Origin: Rosa chinensis | Lineage: Eukaryota; Streptophyta; Magnoliopsida; Rosales; Rosaceae | Direction of reading: 5' to 3' | NCBI RefSeq assembly: GCF_002994745.2 | Contig: NC_037094.1 | Span: 1,574,001-1,638,000 of the forward strand | Length of the DNA: 64,000 nt | Shown: positions 30,731 through 43,527 of the stretch, piece by piece | Layout: the number at the start of each line of letters is the position of its first letter | Position numbering within the stretch: position 1 is the first letter of the stretch | Program-made: the position numbers and the translations under genes | The notes under the pieces: generated by a model | The model's database searches: none | The model's input: only the letters and a program-made list of their open reading frames with translations | What the model was told of the DNA's origin: nothing

Positions 30731-32790
30731 CTATAACTCGGTCAATTATGCCTCTTATGGTACTGGATATATGGTCTGCAATGCTGGTTGCAATGGTTGC
30801 AGCTGCAGGACATGAAGAGGAGAAGTGTTTCGCTATCATCTATGCTTGACACTTACATGTGTTACTTCTTCTCCAAAATGTTACAATTTATTCACTCAGG
30901 GTGTCATGATCGATGGCATGCTACTTTTTCTTTGATGGCATGCTACTTGTTGGTATGAATGACTTTTTTCTTTTACACAGATTCAGCATGTGCCATAGCT
31001 TAAATTTCAGAAGCCGAAACCATTTTATTATGTTGATTTCATGAATAGAACAAGTGCATCATGCATGTGGCTTATGCCTTCAGGGTTTAACCACAAGGGA
31101 GGAGCCACTTCTGGGCTCCATGACCATATAGGCGGGGAAGATTTTGGACAAAAGGACTTGAAGAAATGAGATAAAAGAAACAGTAAAAACTCGTCTGGTT
31201 TCCGAATTGGAGGATTTGGAGTGGAAAAGAATACCCATCTTATGATTGGTAAGTGCAAGCTTAGAAAAACAAATGCATTTCATGAAAGATCAATCTGAAT
31301 GATGGAATTAGGTTGACAAGCACAAACTGATCGAAATCTTCTCGAGTGTTTTTAAATATATATACAATCGTGTGCTTTTTCTTGGAATGATACTTCACCA
31401 TGATAGACAAGCACTAAAGGATCCAGACAAGGTATACTAGGCTGAAATCTAGAAATTGACCAAAACAAGGTTTCATAAGTATAGTTATCTTTCTATTACA
31501 GAATAAACAGGGTAAGATTTGAAATATTTGCCGATATATCTTTCTATCCCTAAGAGATGCTGATCATTACCGATCAATATATCTCCGATTCTAAGGATGT
31601 ATATGTCAATATATACTTAAAGTTGGGTGCCGGTATTTCAAACCTCAGAGAACCCTATAGTCTGGCTAGATTGGTCATATATAACTCGAGAGCTAGCAAA
31701 ACCAACAGATCTTCAAACATGGAAATATTCATACCCAGTACTACGTACAAAACCTAGCTCAAAACATCACTAGCTTCAAAAACTCAAATCTGCCTGTGGC
31801 GCTAGATCTGTAAGAAGTCCTGTACTCCTGTAAACTAGAAAGCATACTGTTTATGCATTCATGGGCATGATAGTAATTGATCATTCTGATATGTATGAGG
31901 GACCAGTACTATAGTTTCCAGAGCCACTAAACAATGAGACAAAGAGGTGTGGTGGAAGATCAGAAAGAATTGTGCTAAGTGTTGCACAGAAAGAGCTAAT
32001 TCCATGAAATGATTTTTCAGAAACATCCAATTCCTACCAAATAAAAGGGTTTTTGGAACTTTGCCGATCAAGACTAGTTTCCAAAATGAGACAGAAATCA
32101 TTCAGTGAAGTAATAGTACGTTATAGTGTTATAATTAGACATGCCTCAGTTGATGAGACAGTTCTCTAATCTTTCGTAGAATCATCTCTATTGATCAACA
32201 AGTGCTAAAGATCGAGCTGGTTCGTTTTGTTGTAGAATTTTAGGATAAACCAATCTCCTAACACCCTTTATATAGACAGTACCAATGAAGGGAAGCATGT
32301 CGATGTAATTTGGGGCATGAGTAACAGGATATACAGTTTGATCACTGTTGTTGTAAATATTTGAGCATTCAATTCCAATTGATAACAAGGGAAGAGCATG
32401 CCCATAATTACATCACTATGTAATCGAAAGGTATCCGGTGAGATTTTGATAACACTTCTCCAGTTCTCCTCAGTGTGCAAGGGCTGGGGCCAATCAACAC
32501 TCCCTCCACGCAAGGGTAGAGTGACAAATTTGAGGATCAACTTTTATTGCAACACCTTGTTACGTTAAGGCCTCGTTTAGTTGCCAGAAAGGAAATTGGT
32601 TCCTTGGTCTTTCCCTTGAGCATGGAAATGTAAATTTCCCACTAGTTTCCCTACCAATGTTTGGAAACACCGGGAAAGTAATCGGAAAATGTATTTTACT
32701 TTCATTTCCGATGTTTGGTTTGTGCATGAATAGGAAAATAGGGAACATCAATTTTTCAATAATATCCTTTTATCAAAACATTAACAATTT
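30731..32790. other. Intergenic, no supported gene
   Basis: The first ~250 bp are the 3' flank of DUF599 copy 2. Minus-strand frames at 31028-31258 and 31859-32540 are open over 60-90 codons but break by frameshift and match no family I can name. Sequence from about 32570 (GGCCTCGTTTAGTTGCCAG) looks like the edge of an old DNA transposon, but I could not find its partner end. Confidence 0.4.
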
Positions 32791-33681
32791 AAGATTCAAA
32801 AGTTTCTGAGAAACCCTAAACACCCTAAAACCAGTTTTTCCGATTGCAAAATCGTGCTCGTCCGGGGGCGCCTGACGTTTAGGTTGGCCTTCGGCCTCAC
32901 CGACGTCTGAGGTATGCTGCTAGACGGGTGTTTCGATCTATATCTAGTCAAGAATGCTTCTTGGGTGGGTGTTGTGTGCTCGGGGATTCCAGACGGCATG
33001 GGCTGTTTCTCTGGCAACATTTCGGATCAAGACTGGCGGTAGGGTTGTGAGCTGATCAAGACCAGCAGCGTTTGGTTTCTGAATTGACAGGTGGTGCAGC
33101 TGTTTGCGCACTGGACCGACGTGATTCGGGATCGGGTCTTCACGATCTGAGTTGTGGCAGTGGGGGGGGCGGTGGTTGGCGTCGAAACGGTGTGAGGTCG
33201 TGGTGGCGTGGGGCGCAGTGGCACCCGTCGGGGCAGAACGGATCGTGCAGAAGTGCTGAGTGTTTTGTTGCATACGACATGTCGTCAGGGAGATGTTGGG
33301 CCTGGATCAAGCCAGCTTGATGGGCTCTGAGTTGGAACCCTTTCTTTTGAGGCACTTGGGCTTAATATTTTGGGCTGGCATGTTGCCCTAGGTCCTTACT
33401 ATTGGATCTGTTGGCTCCAAATTAGATAGATTTTTCTTTTTAAGTTATACCCTACTTTTTTAGGGACCTATGCACTTTGTTTTGTTTTTATGTGCCTATT
33501 TACTATATATGTTCATAGTTCATAGGCTCGCTGAATAAGTGAGCACATGTTGTCTAATGGGTGGTGCTAGCATACTGCGTCCTAAACTTGCCCTAGAGTT
33601 GGCAAGGGAAAGTATGTATCCGTGCCATTCTAGCATGAGTTGAATGAATGAATATTGGTTCTAAAAAAGATTCAAAAGTTT
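32791..33681 (+). mobile_element. Retroposon A, 861 bp, 15 bp TSD
   Basis: An insertion at 32806-33666 is flanked by perfect 15 bp direct repeats AAGATTCAAAAGTTT at 32791-32805 and 33667-33681. The 3' end has the degenerate tail TGAATGAATGAATATTGG...TAAAAA directly before the second repeat. These are the hallmarks of target-primed reverse transcription. The body is GC-richer than its surroundings and carries no reverse transcriptase, so it is a non-autonomous or internally deleted element mobilised by a LINE. Open frames inside (32944-33273 minus, 33072-33320 plus) are by-products of the GC-rich body. Confidence 0.88.
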
Positions 33682-34557
33682 ATTGGATAATTTGATAATA
33701 ACAACCATTAAAATAATTTTTAAAGTAAGTAATTAATGTACAATTAATGCAGGAAAAGTATGAGGGAAAATGAAATAAGTTACTGGAAGGAATTATTCTC
33801 AATATCCCAACTCTTTATACATGACAATGATGTGTGTGTGTGTATGCATATCAACAGATTTGGCATAAAGCCCTTACCAAACAGCCACTTAATACTCGTC
33901 AAAAAAAAAACCCACTCAATTTGGAACATCTTGATTGATATATGGTACTATATATACAACTTTCCCTTTTTCTCACATGCAAGGAATTCTTATCCTACAG
34001 AGTTTAGTTGGACAGTTTGATATCATAGCAGCGCTTGAATACATAGATACATGACAGGTGCATGTAGGGGAATTGCCATTGGCGTAGCTGCATTAGGGCC
34101 AGACCCTTCTCATATTCTGGTTGAAATTCTCTGACTTTTTCTTGAATATAATGTGATGATAGCAGATGGCATAACAACCGACCCTTCTGGTAAAGAAACG
34201 AAAAATTGTGGCCCATTTTAAAGCTCAAACCTTTGACTCATTGAATAATTTCTTTCTATTTGGATTTTCTTATTCCTCTTTCTGTCAGTGTCACCACGAA
34301 TTCAACCTCCCATGACTTTTCTTTTAAGATATACTTCTCATTTTAGGGACCAACTTATTATGTAAATAGGTTACTGGAAGGAATTATTCTCAAAAAAAAA
34401 AAAAAAAGTTACTGGAAAGAATTTATTATCAATCTTTATTTGTTTTTTTCTGTGGTAAATCCAATCAACTAGCTAGCTACGTACTAAAATATTAATCATA
34501 ATATCAGGTATACTCTTCAAAATCTTAAACACTATTTTTAGTTGTTATTTAATTGTT

Positions 34558-34595
<38 letters not shown>

Positions 34596-34955
34596 GAAGA
34601 TTCCTGAACCTATTCACTATGATTATGATTGTTTTAGAATGATTTGTTATGTCTGAGTAGCGAAAATCATTTACGATCAAATATATAATTTTATGTTTTT
34701 TTTTTTTTGTTTAATCTAATAGCTGCTTATGTTCTAAACCTCCTAAAAAAATTTTGGTTACGTCACTAGGAATTGCAATTTTTTTTATGAGTAAAATAAA
34801 TTAAAATAAAAGATCTCTACAACAACTTTTTTTTTTTTAAGGGTTTGGGAACCCGGTCTAGCTGGGAGGCTTAGCCTCACGCTCAGTATGAATGCAGGAA
34901 ACATAGAAAAAAGAAGTTTTTTGTGATTTTCGAGGGGAGGTAGTTGATGCTTTTT
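33682..34955. other. AT-rich intergenic, SSR, possible SINE-like fragment
   Basis: It holds a (TA)n run at 34559-34591, several A/T homopolymers, and a short segment at 34840-34900 (CCCGGTCTAGCTGGGAGGCTTA) resembling the edge of a retroposon. No gene is seen. Confidence 0.45.
34559..34591. repeat. (TA)n microsatellite
   Basis: About 33 bp of uninterrupted TA dinucleotides. Confidence 0.9.
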
Positions 34956-35333
34956 CATCATCACTTGGTATTCCTAGTTCTATACTTCTATTGCTGCTAA
35001 GGTTACGGCAGTGATCAAGGCAATCGCGCTTTACTTAGGTGCGCGATTGGAAGCATATTTGGCTTGAAAGACTCCTCTCTAATTCTCAATTTTCTCCACT
35101 CTCCCTAAATTGTGCCTTAGCTACAAGTGGCATGGAAGAATTGTGTTCATCGAATTTCAGTGATGTAATTTTGCTGCTCACATATCTTTCGAGAAAGGAA
35201 CCAAGTGGCTGATGCTTTAGCCAATTTTGGTGCTTCATCAACGAGCTTTACTTGGTTGGTTTTATCTCCATATTTCATTAATTATTTTTTCATTAGAGAT
35301 AAGTCAGATCTTCCTAATTTTCATTTTAGATGA
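34956..35333 (+). pseudogene. LINE remnant: C-terminal RNase H-like domain
   Basis: The 3' end of a plant non-LTR retrotransposon is recognisable. The plus frame ending at the TGA at 35331-35333 reads HIFRERNQVADALANFGASS, then TSFTWLVLSP and DLPNFHFR, which is the typical C-terminus of the RNase H-like domain of plant LINE polyproteins. Upstream, broken frames still show WKHIWLE-like sequence. In-frame stops and frameshifts make it non-functional, and no TSD was found. Confidence 0.8.
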
Positions 35334-37507
35334 GTTCTTTTGTTTCGGCAGTAGGAGTCATGTTTCATTGTCTATTTTTGGAGTAGGGATATGTATTCTG
35401 CTCATACTTGTATGTTTACTTATTTTAATAAAAAATTTACCTCGCAATAGCTTGATTAAAACAAAAAACCATGACCTAAACCCCAGTAAACTAGCACTGA
35501 TACAATATGATCCCACTAGGGCACCCCTGATATTTCTTGTCAGGGTGCATGTGAGGATATATATTCTGTGCTCCAACTTTAAAGTCATCAAGTTCCTCCA
35601 CTTCACTCTTTTCTCAGTGGAGGATAGGAAGTAATTGGTATTGTGTTTGCCTCTTTTGACTGGTTATATCCTAGAGTGGTATATGCGATGGACATTGCAA
35701 CTTTGTCATCCACACTATGATATTCCAGTACTACTGGATGAGAATTTTGAATTTCTACTCGTCACTTTTGAGTGTGCACATTAGGATCGATCAATGCTAT
35801 ACTAATACTATGCTGTTGATTACAATTGCATGCAGTCTAGCTATAAACCACTCACAAAGACAATTACTCAACTAAACAATCGCTTCTGTGTATAGGCTAA
35901 CAAACTACTTGGCCGTTACTGAATTCAAGAATTTTTCTCCACAAATAAATTTCCATGTTTAGTATATACACCTCCTTTGTCACGGGCCGTTATACAGTCC
36001 GATTGAATCGTTTGTAAGAACACTCTGTCCCCGTAGCCTTGTGCATACATATATAGGATATGTGACTCAGGCTGAACCATCAACTTTACTTTGAGATACC
36101 CACAGTTGCGCCCCAGTAACTTGGCCACCATGGTTAGCAGTCCGCAGTTTTTTTCACTTGCTTCATTAAAGTTGGGATCTATCTACCATTTGAGATTTTG
36201 TGCAAATAATTAAAAGCAAAAAAATTGTCAGTCAAAAATAGAGGAAGGACTCAAACTTGAGTAAGAAACGAATTGAATATGTACATGAAATGTTATAAAT
36301 CTGATAAACAACAGGCAATAGAATCACCTTATTCCTATTTGTTTCTCATGCTGTAATCTATTTATGTACTGACATGTTCCACAAAATGTGTTTTTGTGAA
36401 AGTGAATGCATAAATACAATTACGTTTTCCTTTTTTATGTAGTTGTTGGCTTTGATCAATGACAAAAGATAGTCTTCTTTATGATAAAACACAATCAAGT
36501 TAATATATTACTAAATGATATCAACAAAATATTAATGAACGAACATGCTAGGATTATAAATTCATGAAAGTCTAGAAGAAATTGATCTGTATCTTAATTA
36601 GAGATACATCTCTCCTCAACAGCTCAACTATTGTAGTTCAGAACAATTTTGTGAAAGAGGTGACAGCCTGCTATATTCCATTGGAAAAGGAAAAATTGAT
36701 TCTGTCAAACTGTTAAAAACTTGATTCTATCAGCCTGTTTCAGCCGGTTTGAAACAGCTCAAGTGATTGCAGTAGTACATAAACGTTTAATTGTCCAGAA
36801 ATAAAATTCTGCAATATCAATATGAAGCATATATAATTGTTGTTTCTTCCCAGAAGTGAACCGTCTAGTCCTAGGAATTGACATTTTCTTGGTATCATAT
36901 ACTGCATCAGAATGTTGTCAGACCTCATCTTCTTGGGCTTGCCCAGAAATTATAAGAAAATTAATAAAAAACAAGATATATATGGAGGAAATTAAATACT
37001 ATATCCCTGTAAGGGATTAAATCTGGCACAAAATCAGAATTGGATTAATCCGTGTGTAATGTTTCTGACCTAGGGATGTGAAACTAATGTTGCAAATACT
37101 CATTGACCAGTTCAATGAATTCAATAATCTGAAATACTTCCATTTTCAAAGTACCCTAGCTAGTTCTAACATGATCCACAGATAAAAAATAAATAAATAA
37201 AAAGATTACACTTGAACAAAACCTCATCGATATAAGTAATAATATTAATGTTGAGCTGAGGAAGGGACTTATTTAACCTAGTTAGGTAGTCTAACCAGAC
37301 TGATTTGGATTTAGAGGTCTCTCAAACAAGACCCATGATTGCAAACTGCAGCTGCTCTCCTAGATCTGCTTGCCCAGTTCTTCAATCTGCAGGAAAAATT
37401 ATATATAAGATCTGCAAACTATTAAAATGATATATAAACAAGGACTAATTAAAGAGTAAAGGAGCTGAAGAAGGGTGGGGAAGAGAATCAAGCAGATGGG
37501 AGTAGCT
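35334..37507. other. Intergenic, no supported gene; downstream flank of MIR157
   Basis: AT-rich sequence. Scattered open frames (e.g. 35925-36131 minus) match nothing I recognise. The right part, down to about 37300, is likely transcribed as the 3' part of pri-miR157. Confidence 0.45.
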
Positions 37508-37598
37508 AGGTGATGACAGAAGCATAGAGAGCACAAAGAAGTGAGATGCATATTCATTGCAAACCATCCATCTGTGCTCTCTATCTTCTGTCAACAAC
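37508..37598 (-). ncRNA. MIR157: MIR157 (miR156/157 family) precursor hairpin
   Basis: On the minus strand the 5' arm carries TTGACAGAAGATAGAGAGCAC (rc of 37574-37594, split here only as a 21-nt word: TTGACAGAAG + ATAGAGAGCAC), which is identical to mature miR157. The 3' arm carries the star strand, rc of 37512-37532 (GCTCTCTATG + CTTCTGTCATC). The arms pair almost perfectly around a loop of about 41 nt with the 2-nt 3' overhangs expected of Dicer-like 1 products. miR156/157 directs cleavage or repression of SPL transcription-factor mRNAs and controls the juvenile-to-adult phase change. An upstream TATA box supports transcription in this orientation. No protein gene overlaps it. Confidence 0.96.
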
Positions 37599-37764
37599 AT
37601 CATCACCATCACCACTACTAGATCTCTCTACTCCCTACCCTAAAAACTAAATGATATATCAATCATGATGTTTAGCTATCTAGCTAGAGAGAAAAGCTTA
37701 ATTTGTAGCTGCAAGCAGGCAAGTCAAGCAGAGATAGTTGAAAGAACACAGCCCCAATGGGTCC

Positions 37765-37774
37765 GTATTTATAG
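37765..37774 (-). promoter_or_regulatory. TATA box of pri-miR157
   Basis: CTATAAATAC on the minus strand, about 170 bp upstream of the mature miR157 start. This is a textbook plant TATA match at a distance that allows a leader of about 140 nt before the hairpin. Prediction from motif and spacing only. Confidence 0.65.
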
Positions 37775-39806
37775 CAGGAAAAGCGAGCTTAGCTTTGCTA
37801 GAAAAACTGACTTAAAAGATGAAATGGTAAAAGGGGTAGATATATCAGATATGTACTGTCACGGTCTTTCATTATTGTAAAGGGTACTATAGTACAATGC
37901 CATATCTGATCACTATCACTCATTTACTGTCTGATATCTACTTGCAACTGTTTCTCTTGCTCACGAGATTAAATTTTTTTCTCAAAGGACTGTACCTCTT
38001 GTAACTCTCTAACAAACCCCACACCCGTTCCCAAAGTCAATTAACCCTATCTGCATACCCTATCTGATACCATTTTAGCTAATAGAGAATATAACTTTTC
38101 AGTTTTCACCCCACCACTGCGTTAATCAGTGAGGAGGATTCGCGAATGTAGTCCCATATTTGGAACGAAGGACCAATTATCAACTAGTACTGATACTAGC
38201 TGCAAGCTGCTGCTACCTGGTAGGGTTGAGTTCAATGATTCAGATCAGATCAATTTCTCAGTGTATAGTGGCTAGTACTGTAGTACTATAAGATCTCTAA
38301 CTACTACTACCACCACCAATTTTCGTAATTGTACTGATGCATATCCTAACAGAATGCGTCAATATTGATATGCCCCCATGTGCATTTGGATTTCCATAAT
38401 CCTTTTAGGATCATAAACCCAGATGGCTGTGGTCAGAAAATCCTTGTGTTCTTCTCTGGGTCATTACTAATTCAAAGCAACTCCATGGTCAAGTTATATA
38501 TGAACACTATAGTAATTGATTAATGAGTAAAAGGGTGTCTGAAACTTTCAAGTGGTTTTACCTGGTCAAATTTCACAAGTCTTGCAGAATCCATTAATTT
38601 GTTCAAAACCAAACAATTCCTAATTTGTTGTTAATATATCTATCTTCTGAAGTATGACAGGCACTTTTAAAGCTAGCTACCCACTAATTGGGATAGATCC
38701 CAGGCTCCCAGCCACAAGCTACAACATCTAGACTCTACAAGAAGTGTAGAGACATTAGTAGTCACCCTCGTGACCTCCACAAATGCCTAAATTCACAAAA
38801 TATTATTTCCATAAAAAAGTATTAGTCTGTATACACACACATATATACCTGATTAAGAAAAATCATTATATATATATATATATAAATTTATACAAGATAT
38901 GAATGAGCTCAAATACTGAACGCACAAAAGGGAGCGCAGGACCACTGTGGTCCATTGACTAGTCGATTTATCATATAAAGGTGTATATGAATATAATGGA
39001 AAAATAATTTTATTTATTTATTTATTTATTTGAATGAAAGAGAATTGAATTTTTTATCTTTCTTAACTTTTATTTGATTAGGGAAGTGAAAATAGCACAC
39101 TTTTTTTTAGAAATCACACCCCTATTTTATTTTCCATACAATTGATTGCGATTATATTATCCTAGTGTAATGTTATTACGTGAAAAAAGAATATAATCTT
39201 ATAAATATTTCAATTTAAAATTCATTTAAAAGAGCTGGCGTTTGATCAAGTGGGACTCTTGTCTCAATGACATATTCTAAGTTCGACCATGAATGACTAA
39301 TTGTTGTATAATAAAGAGATTGGGTGCCAATCCATTAAAATGAAGAAGCAACATTATGTACACAACAACTCACCCTCAGCTGATTACATCAATATTGAGT
39401 CATTTAGACTACCCTAAAATAACCTAGATGATTGTCACTATAAAATTAAGCACCAAGTAACCTGACGAGACTAGGATTAAAACCTATTAAGGCAAGCTAA
39501 TTTATTTGAGAACTCTAGAATCTACCTACGTAGAGGGATAATTCCTGGGGAAAAAAAAATTGTTCATTTTAAAAACAAGAGATAAAAGTATAGCAAATGA
39601 TATTCTAGTTCTAACTATGTGTGTCATACAATTGATATTTATTTTAAATTCTTAAAAATCAATAGATTTTATCGCATAAATTTGTAACTTTCCGCCATAT
39701 GCTTATTCTTCTAGTATGTGGTGACTATGTAAAGTAACCTATCATATTTAAGTTGCATGTATGCATATGACATTCTTATGACTAGATTTCTAGATAATTT
39801 GTTACT
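37775..39806. other. Intergenic: MIR157 promoter and AT-rich sequence
   Basis: It contains the upstream regulatory region of MIR157. Short repeats (TA at 38867-38885, TTTA at 39008-39031) and a possible degraded tRNA-like SINE segment near 39230-39290 (AAGTTCGACCATG) are present. No gene is seen. Confidence 0.45.
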
Positions 39807-40188
39807 AGATTACTTATTCTTGCATGGTTATGGTGTCATACCCGGGGACGATTAGGTTTATGTTCGGTTTATTCTTGGTGTCAATATGCTGACATGCGAT
39901 CCTTGCATGTCAGCATATTGGTCTTGGCTTTTTTGAGACACGGTGTCGAAGAGAACGTAATCTCTTAAGTTGTTGATTGCAAGATTTTACTGAGAAACTC
40001 AAGTAAATTTCGTCTAAGTAGCCTTGGAAATTGGCATATTGCGGTTATAGTTGAGCCTCTATCGGCTCGTGGTACCTGTAACTGTATTCTCTTGGGGTTT
40101 TGGTCTATGCCCCCTCCCCCCAAATGTATGGTTTTGGTGATTGAATGAATGTTCTTTTTCTCTCAAAAAAGATTACTTATTCTTGCAT
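39807..40188 (+). mobile_element. Retroposon B, 344 bp, 19 bp TSD, with perfect hairpin
   Basis: The insertion at 39826-40169 is flanked by perfect 19 bp repeats AGATTACTTATTCTTGCAT at 39807-39825 and 40170-40188. The 3' end shows TGAATGAATGTTC followed by a short T/A-rich tail (CTCTCAAAAAA). The body contains a perfect 16 bp inverted repeat (CAATATGCTGACATGC at 39882-39897, complement at 39905-39920) around a 7-nt loop. No coding capacity. It has the same tail style as the other retroposons of the window. Confidence 0.9.
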
Positions 40189-41026
40189 ACGTAAAATGTC
40201 CTCAGCCATTAGGTTGGTCGTTACAATATTTTTATTGTATTATTTAAAAAAAAAAAAAATTTATATATAAAATAAGAGAAAAAATAAATGAATCTAATGA
40301 AAATTTATCATTTTTATATGGTTTTGTTTTTTACTATTTTGTCTTTACTATATGAAACTTAAACTTAAAAAATAATAGATAGAAATAACAATTCTTGTTT
40401 TTTAATATTTTCCCTTAATAGATCGCAGCCTTAAACTACAAATTTCATAATAAAATTTGATAACAAACTCATCCTTGGGGTTCAGTATAGATAATTCGAT
40501 AAAAACTTCGTTTGTACCCAAATTCATTAGTTTGGTATAAAACTTTGAAGAGTGGTGTCGCAATTAGTAAATCATACACTTGATTTTTACCTAAAATCCA
40601 TTAACACTATTTTTCAATTCTTTCACATTCAAATACGTTGCTGTTGTAATAAGCTATATAAACTACTAGGTGTTTAAACCCTTGAAGGATGCCATGCCAC
40701 ATTCATGCATCAATAGGGTTGTTCATGAAAATTGTGTGCTACATAATATGTTGATGTATATATTTTGTGAAAAATAAATAAGGTCCCAAGTGAACTCAAA
40801 AGTCCAAAAAATTAACCTACCTTGGTCTATATACATGGAATTTGAGATGACAAATGAATATTTATGATACTCATATGTCACTATCAATTCTCTAATGAAT
40901 ATTCATATTTCTCATGTGTCACTATCAATTCTCTATTTCCTCCTCCCTACATTGAGGAAGAGAGGAAATAGAGAAACAATTAATGAGTTGTCAATACTCA
41001 TAGCTACCATTTGTCATCTCTAATTC
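40189..41026. other. AT-rich intergenic with a decayed inverted repeat
   Basis: At 40850-41020 two direct copies of a ~47 bp unit (ATGTGTCACTATCAATTCTC) are followed by their partial inverted complement (GAAATAGAGAAACAATTAAT). This suggests a small foldback or MITE relic. No gene. Confidence 0.45.
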
Positions 41027-41178
41027 TAAGCCACGTTCTGTGAATCAATACTCTACTCCAGCATGGTGTGGGTTTTTTTTGGGTAAATGAGAGAAGATAG
41101 AGCTAAGCCAAGTTCTTGAATCAATACTCTTCTCCCAGCATGGTGTGGGTTTTTTTTGGGTAAATAAGAAGAGTGGTG
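41027..41178. repeat. Tandem duplication, 76 bp unit, two copies
   Basis: Two units starting CTAAGCCA at 41027 and 41103 share GAATCAATACTCT, then CCAGCATGGTGTGGG and a T-run with GGGTAAAT, differing by a few substitutions and indels. Confidence 0.8.
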
Positions 41179-41944
41179 GGAGAGTCTCTATTCAGCTTGC
41201 AGGGATAAAGGCTCCTAAGTCCATTATTGCAAGTTGCCAAGAAGCATGGAGACGAGGGTTTCTATTTCAAAGCATCCCTCAACACTCGTTCCTTATCGCT
41301 TCTTCCATCTGTATGTCCTCATAACAGCACTTTAATCAAAGTGAAGGAACCCAATTGGGGCGGTGGGCTGCTCTCCTCTGCTAACCACCGAATAAAGCTA
41401 CCCTCCATCCCAACACGTGTCGACACCCTACTATCTACTTCCCCTATAGGTCAATTCTGTGGCCCAATGAGAGTGAAGCTGGCTATCTGATGGTAACCCA
41501 CTAACCCTAGAAACTTGAAAATATCTCTAACAACTGGCCGGCCACCGTTTGAGACCCGTCTCACCCAACAAGGTGATTGGACCCCATTGCTGCCGTTTTT
41601 GGCGAATGAAGTATTCGTTGGAATTTTTGAGCTTTCCCCTTTTGGGTTGGACGGATATGGTTTCGGACAGAGGTGATGGAGAGGATCGAGAAAGTTGATT
41701 GGCCAAATGAGATGTCTGCTCTCTGATCTGGTTCTGTGCTGTCTCCTCTCCAGCGCTTCAGAATCATATATTTTATGCTTCTATTATCATTATCTTTATC
41801 TCTTGCGTCTTTATTGACTGGTCTTGGATTTTCACAATGTTGAATCATTAAGAGAAGAGAATATGTATATATGCAGCAGCATCACATATGGGTAGCGTCT
41901 AGATTAAGCAGTTAGCAATGTATATAACAAAGATGCAAAAAACT
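41179..41944. other. Moderate-GC intergenic block, no gene recognised
   Basis: Open frames on both strands (41227-41490 plus, 41561-41848 minus) have no family match and no supporting splice sites. The higher GC than the flanks may reflect an old retroposon, but no TSD was found. Confidence 0.35.
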
Positions 41945-42300
41945 AAGCTAATATCAACAAGTTCATGATTAAAGCAGTTCTTAAAAGATCACTTACTGAC
42001 TCCATACCTTCCTGTTCAGAAAGAGGCGTTTTCTCTCTCTTTTTTTTTCTTTTTTTCTTTTGAGAATGTGAGAAATAAAGGTTTCTGATAAAGGGCGAGA
42101 AAGAGAACAGTAATAATTTTATTTAAGCTAATATCAACAAGTTCATGATTAAAGCAGTTCTTAAAATATCACTTACTTACTCCATACCTTCCTGTTGAGA
42201 AAGAGGCGTTTTCTCTCTTTTTTTTTCTTTTTTTCTTTTGAGAATGTGAGAAATAAGGTTTCTGATAAAGGGAGAAAAAGAGAACAGTAATAATTTTAGT
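41945..42300. repeat. Tandem duplication, ~180 bp unit, two copies
   Basis: The unit starting AAGCTAATATCAACAAGTTC occurs at 41945 and again at 42125, with high identity through CCATACCTTCCTGTT, AGAAAGAGGCGTTTTCTCTC, the T-rich tract and AGAACAGTAATAATTTT. Only scattered substitutions and small T-run indels separate them, so the duplication is recent. Confidence 0.88.
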
Positions 42301-43527
42301 TTTGGTGCTTAATCCATACTGTTAGAACATGTGTGTGTTCAGTGTTCTTGTACGTGGATCAGGGATTCGTTTGGTCTCAGTAGAAAAGGTTAGATCTCCA
42401 GTTATATCTAGCCATCTAGGTCATGCATCACTGAGGCAATTTAGTGGGAAGTACTGTTTTGGATATTATGCCTATGATTAGCAAAAACAGATATAAAAAC
42501 CCTGATTGGCAGTGCTGCAAAAATGATGGACCAGTTCTGCACAAGTGCATGCAAGGCCCAAATTTATGGTACATAGCAGTCCTAAATTTGATACTTCTTG
42601 GGCTTTACCTACACAGCTAGAAAATTGCTGTGAACTTGTGACGGGATTTCAACAGTCGGTGTAGAGATACTATATTTATGTTTTAGAAAAATCTGGAAAG
42701 GAAAAGCTACATATTTATTCATTGTGTCTTCGAACTCAAAACTAAAAGAGTACAAAATAAGTTTTTTTTTTTTTTCAGATTATAAAATCATCCTTATGGA
42801 TGACAATGAGGTGGGTCAGATAGTTCAAAGTATCATTTACGCTTCGTGCTCAGTTGCCCACGCAGGCACGCTCATGCAAGCAATGTTATTGGTGACTCCT
42901 CAAGTGAGGATAAAAATACCGAAATGTGTCGTATGTTTGTGGGAATTGACTCTTTAAAAAAAAATTTCTCCAAGACCATGATTTCTCACGCCAGAACTGT
43001 GGACCATAACACTGTTCTTTAGTCAAAATCTTACACTGTTCTTTAGTCAAAATCTTGTGTTCTTATTTTCTCACCAAACTGTAATTTTAGAATTGACGAA
43101 AATTAAAATTTTTAATATAATTTTATTTTACAATTTTCTAAAATCAGAAAATCGAAAAAAAATCATTAAAAAAATCTGATCGAGACTTTTATGTTCCATC
43201 ACTTGAAACAACTCCTCAATCATATTTTACTAATATGATGAGATTGTGGCATTTGTTAATATCAGTAACTTTCTAGAAAGCGAAGATGTGGGGTGGATTC
43301 TCTTTCTAATCACTATAATAATCACAAACTTTTCGGCATCAGCTAGGGCTGAACCTCATTGATAGAAATTTTTCCCCTAGTTCTTTTAAAACAACCAAAT
43401 ACTAAATTAAGAGTATGTGATTAAAGAAAACAGAGAATGTCAATTAGACATTATTAATGATTCTTTATTTCTTTTCTAATTTGGTTCACATGAATTAGGG
43501 GCAAGTAAAGAGTACACATGGCTTTAA
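42301..43527. other. Intergenic, 3' flank of phytocyanin gene
   Basis: A 22 bp direct duplication (CACTGTTCTTTAGTCAAAAT) lies at 43010-43052. The last ~150 bp are probably the 3' UTR of the phytocyanin gene. No other gene is seen. Confidence 0.5.

Noticed and set aside
31859..32540. Minus-strand frames that briefly resemble a glycosyltransferase C-terminus (ALETIVL, QNDQLL)
   Set aside because: Similarity is a few residues long, needs several frameshifts and lacks the HCGWNS core, so it could be chance.
41227..41848. Overlapping frames of 87 and 95 codons on opposite strands
   Set aside because: No domain, no splice support and no conservation evidence; left as unassigned.
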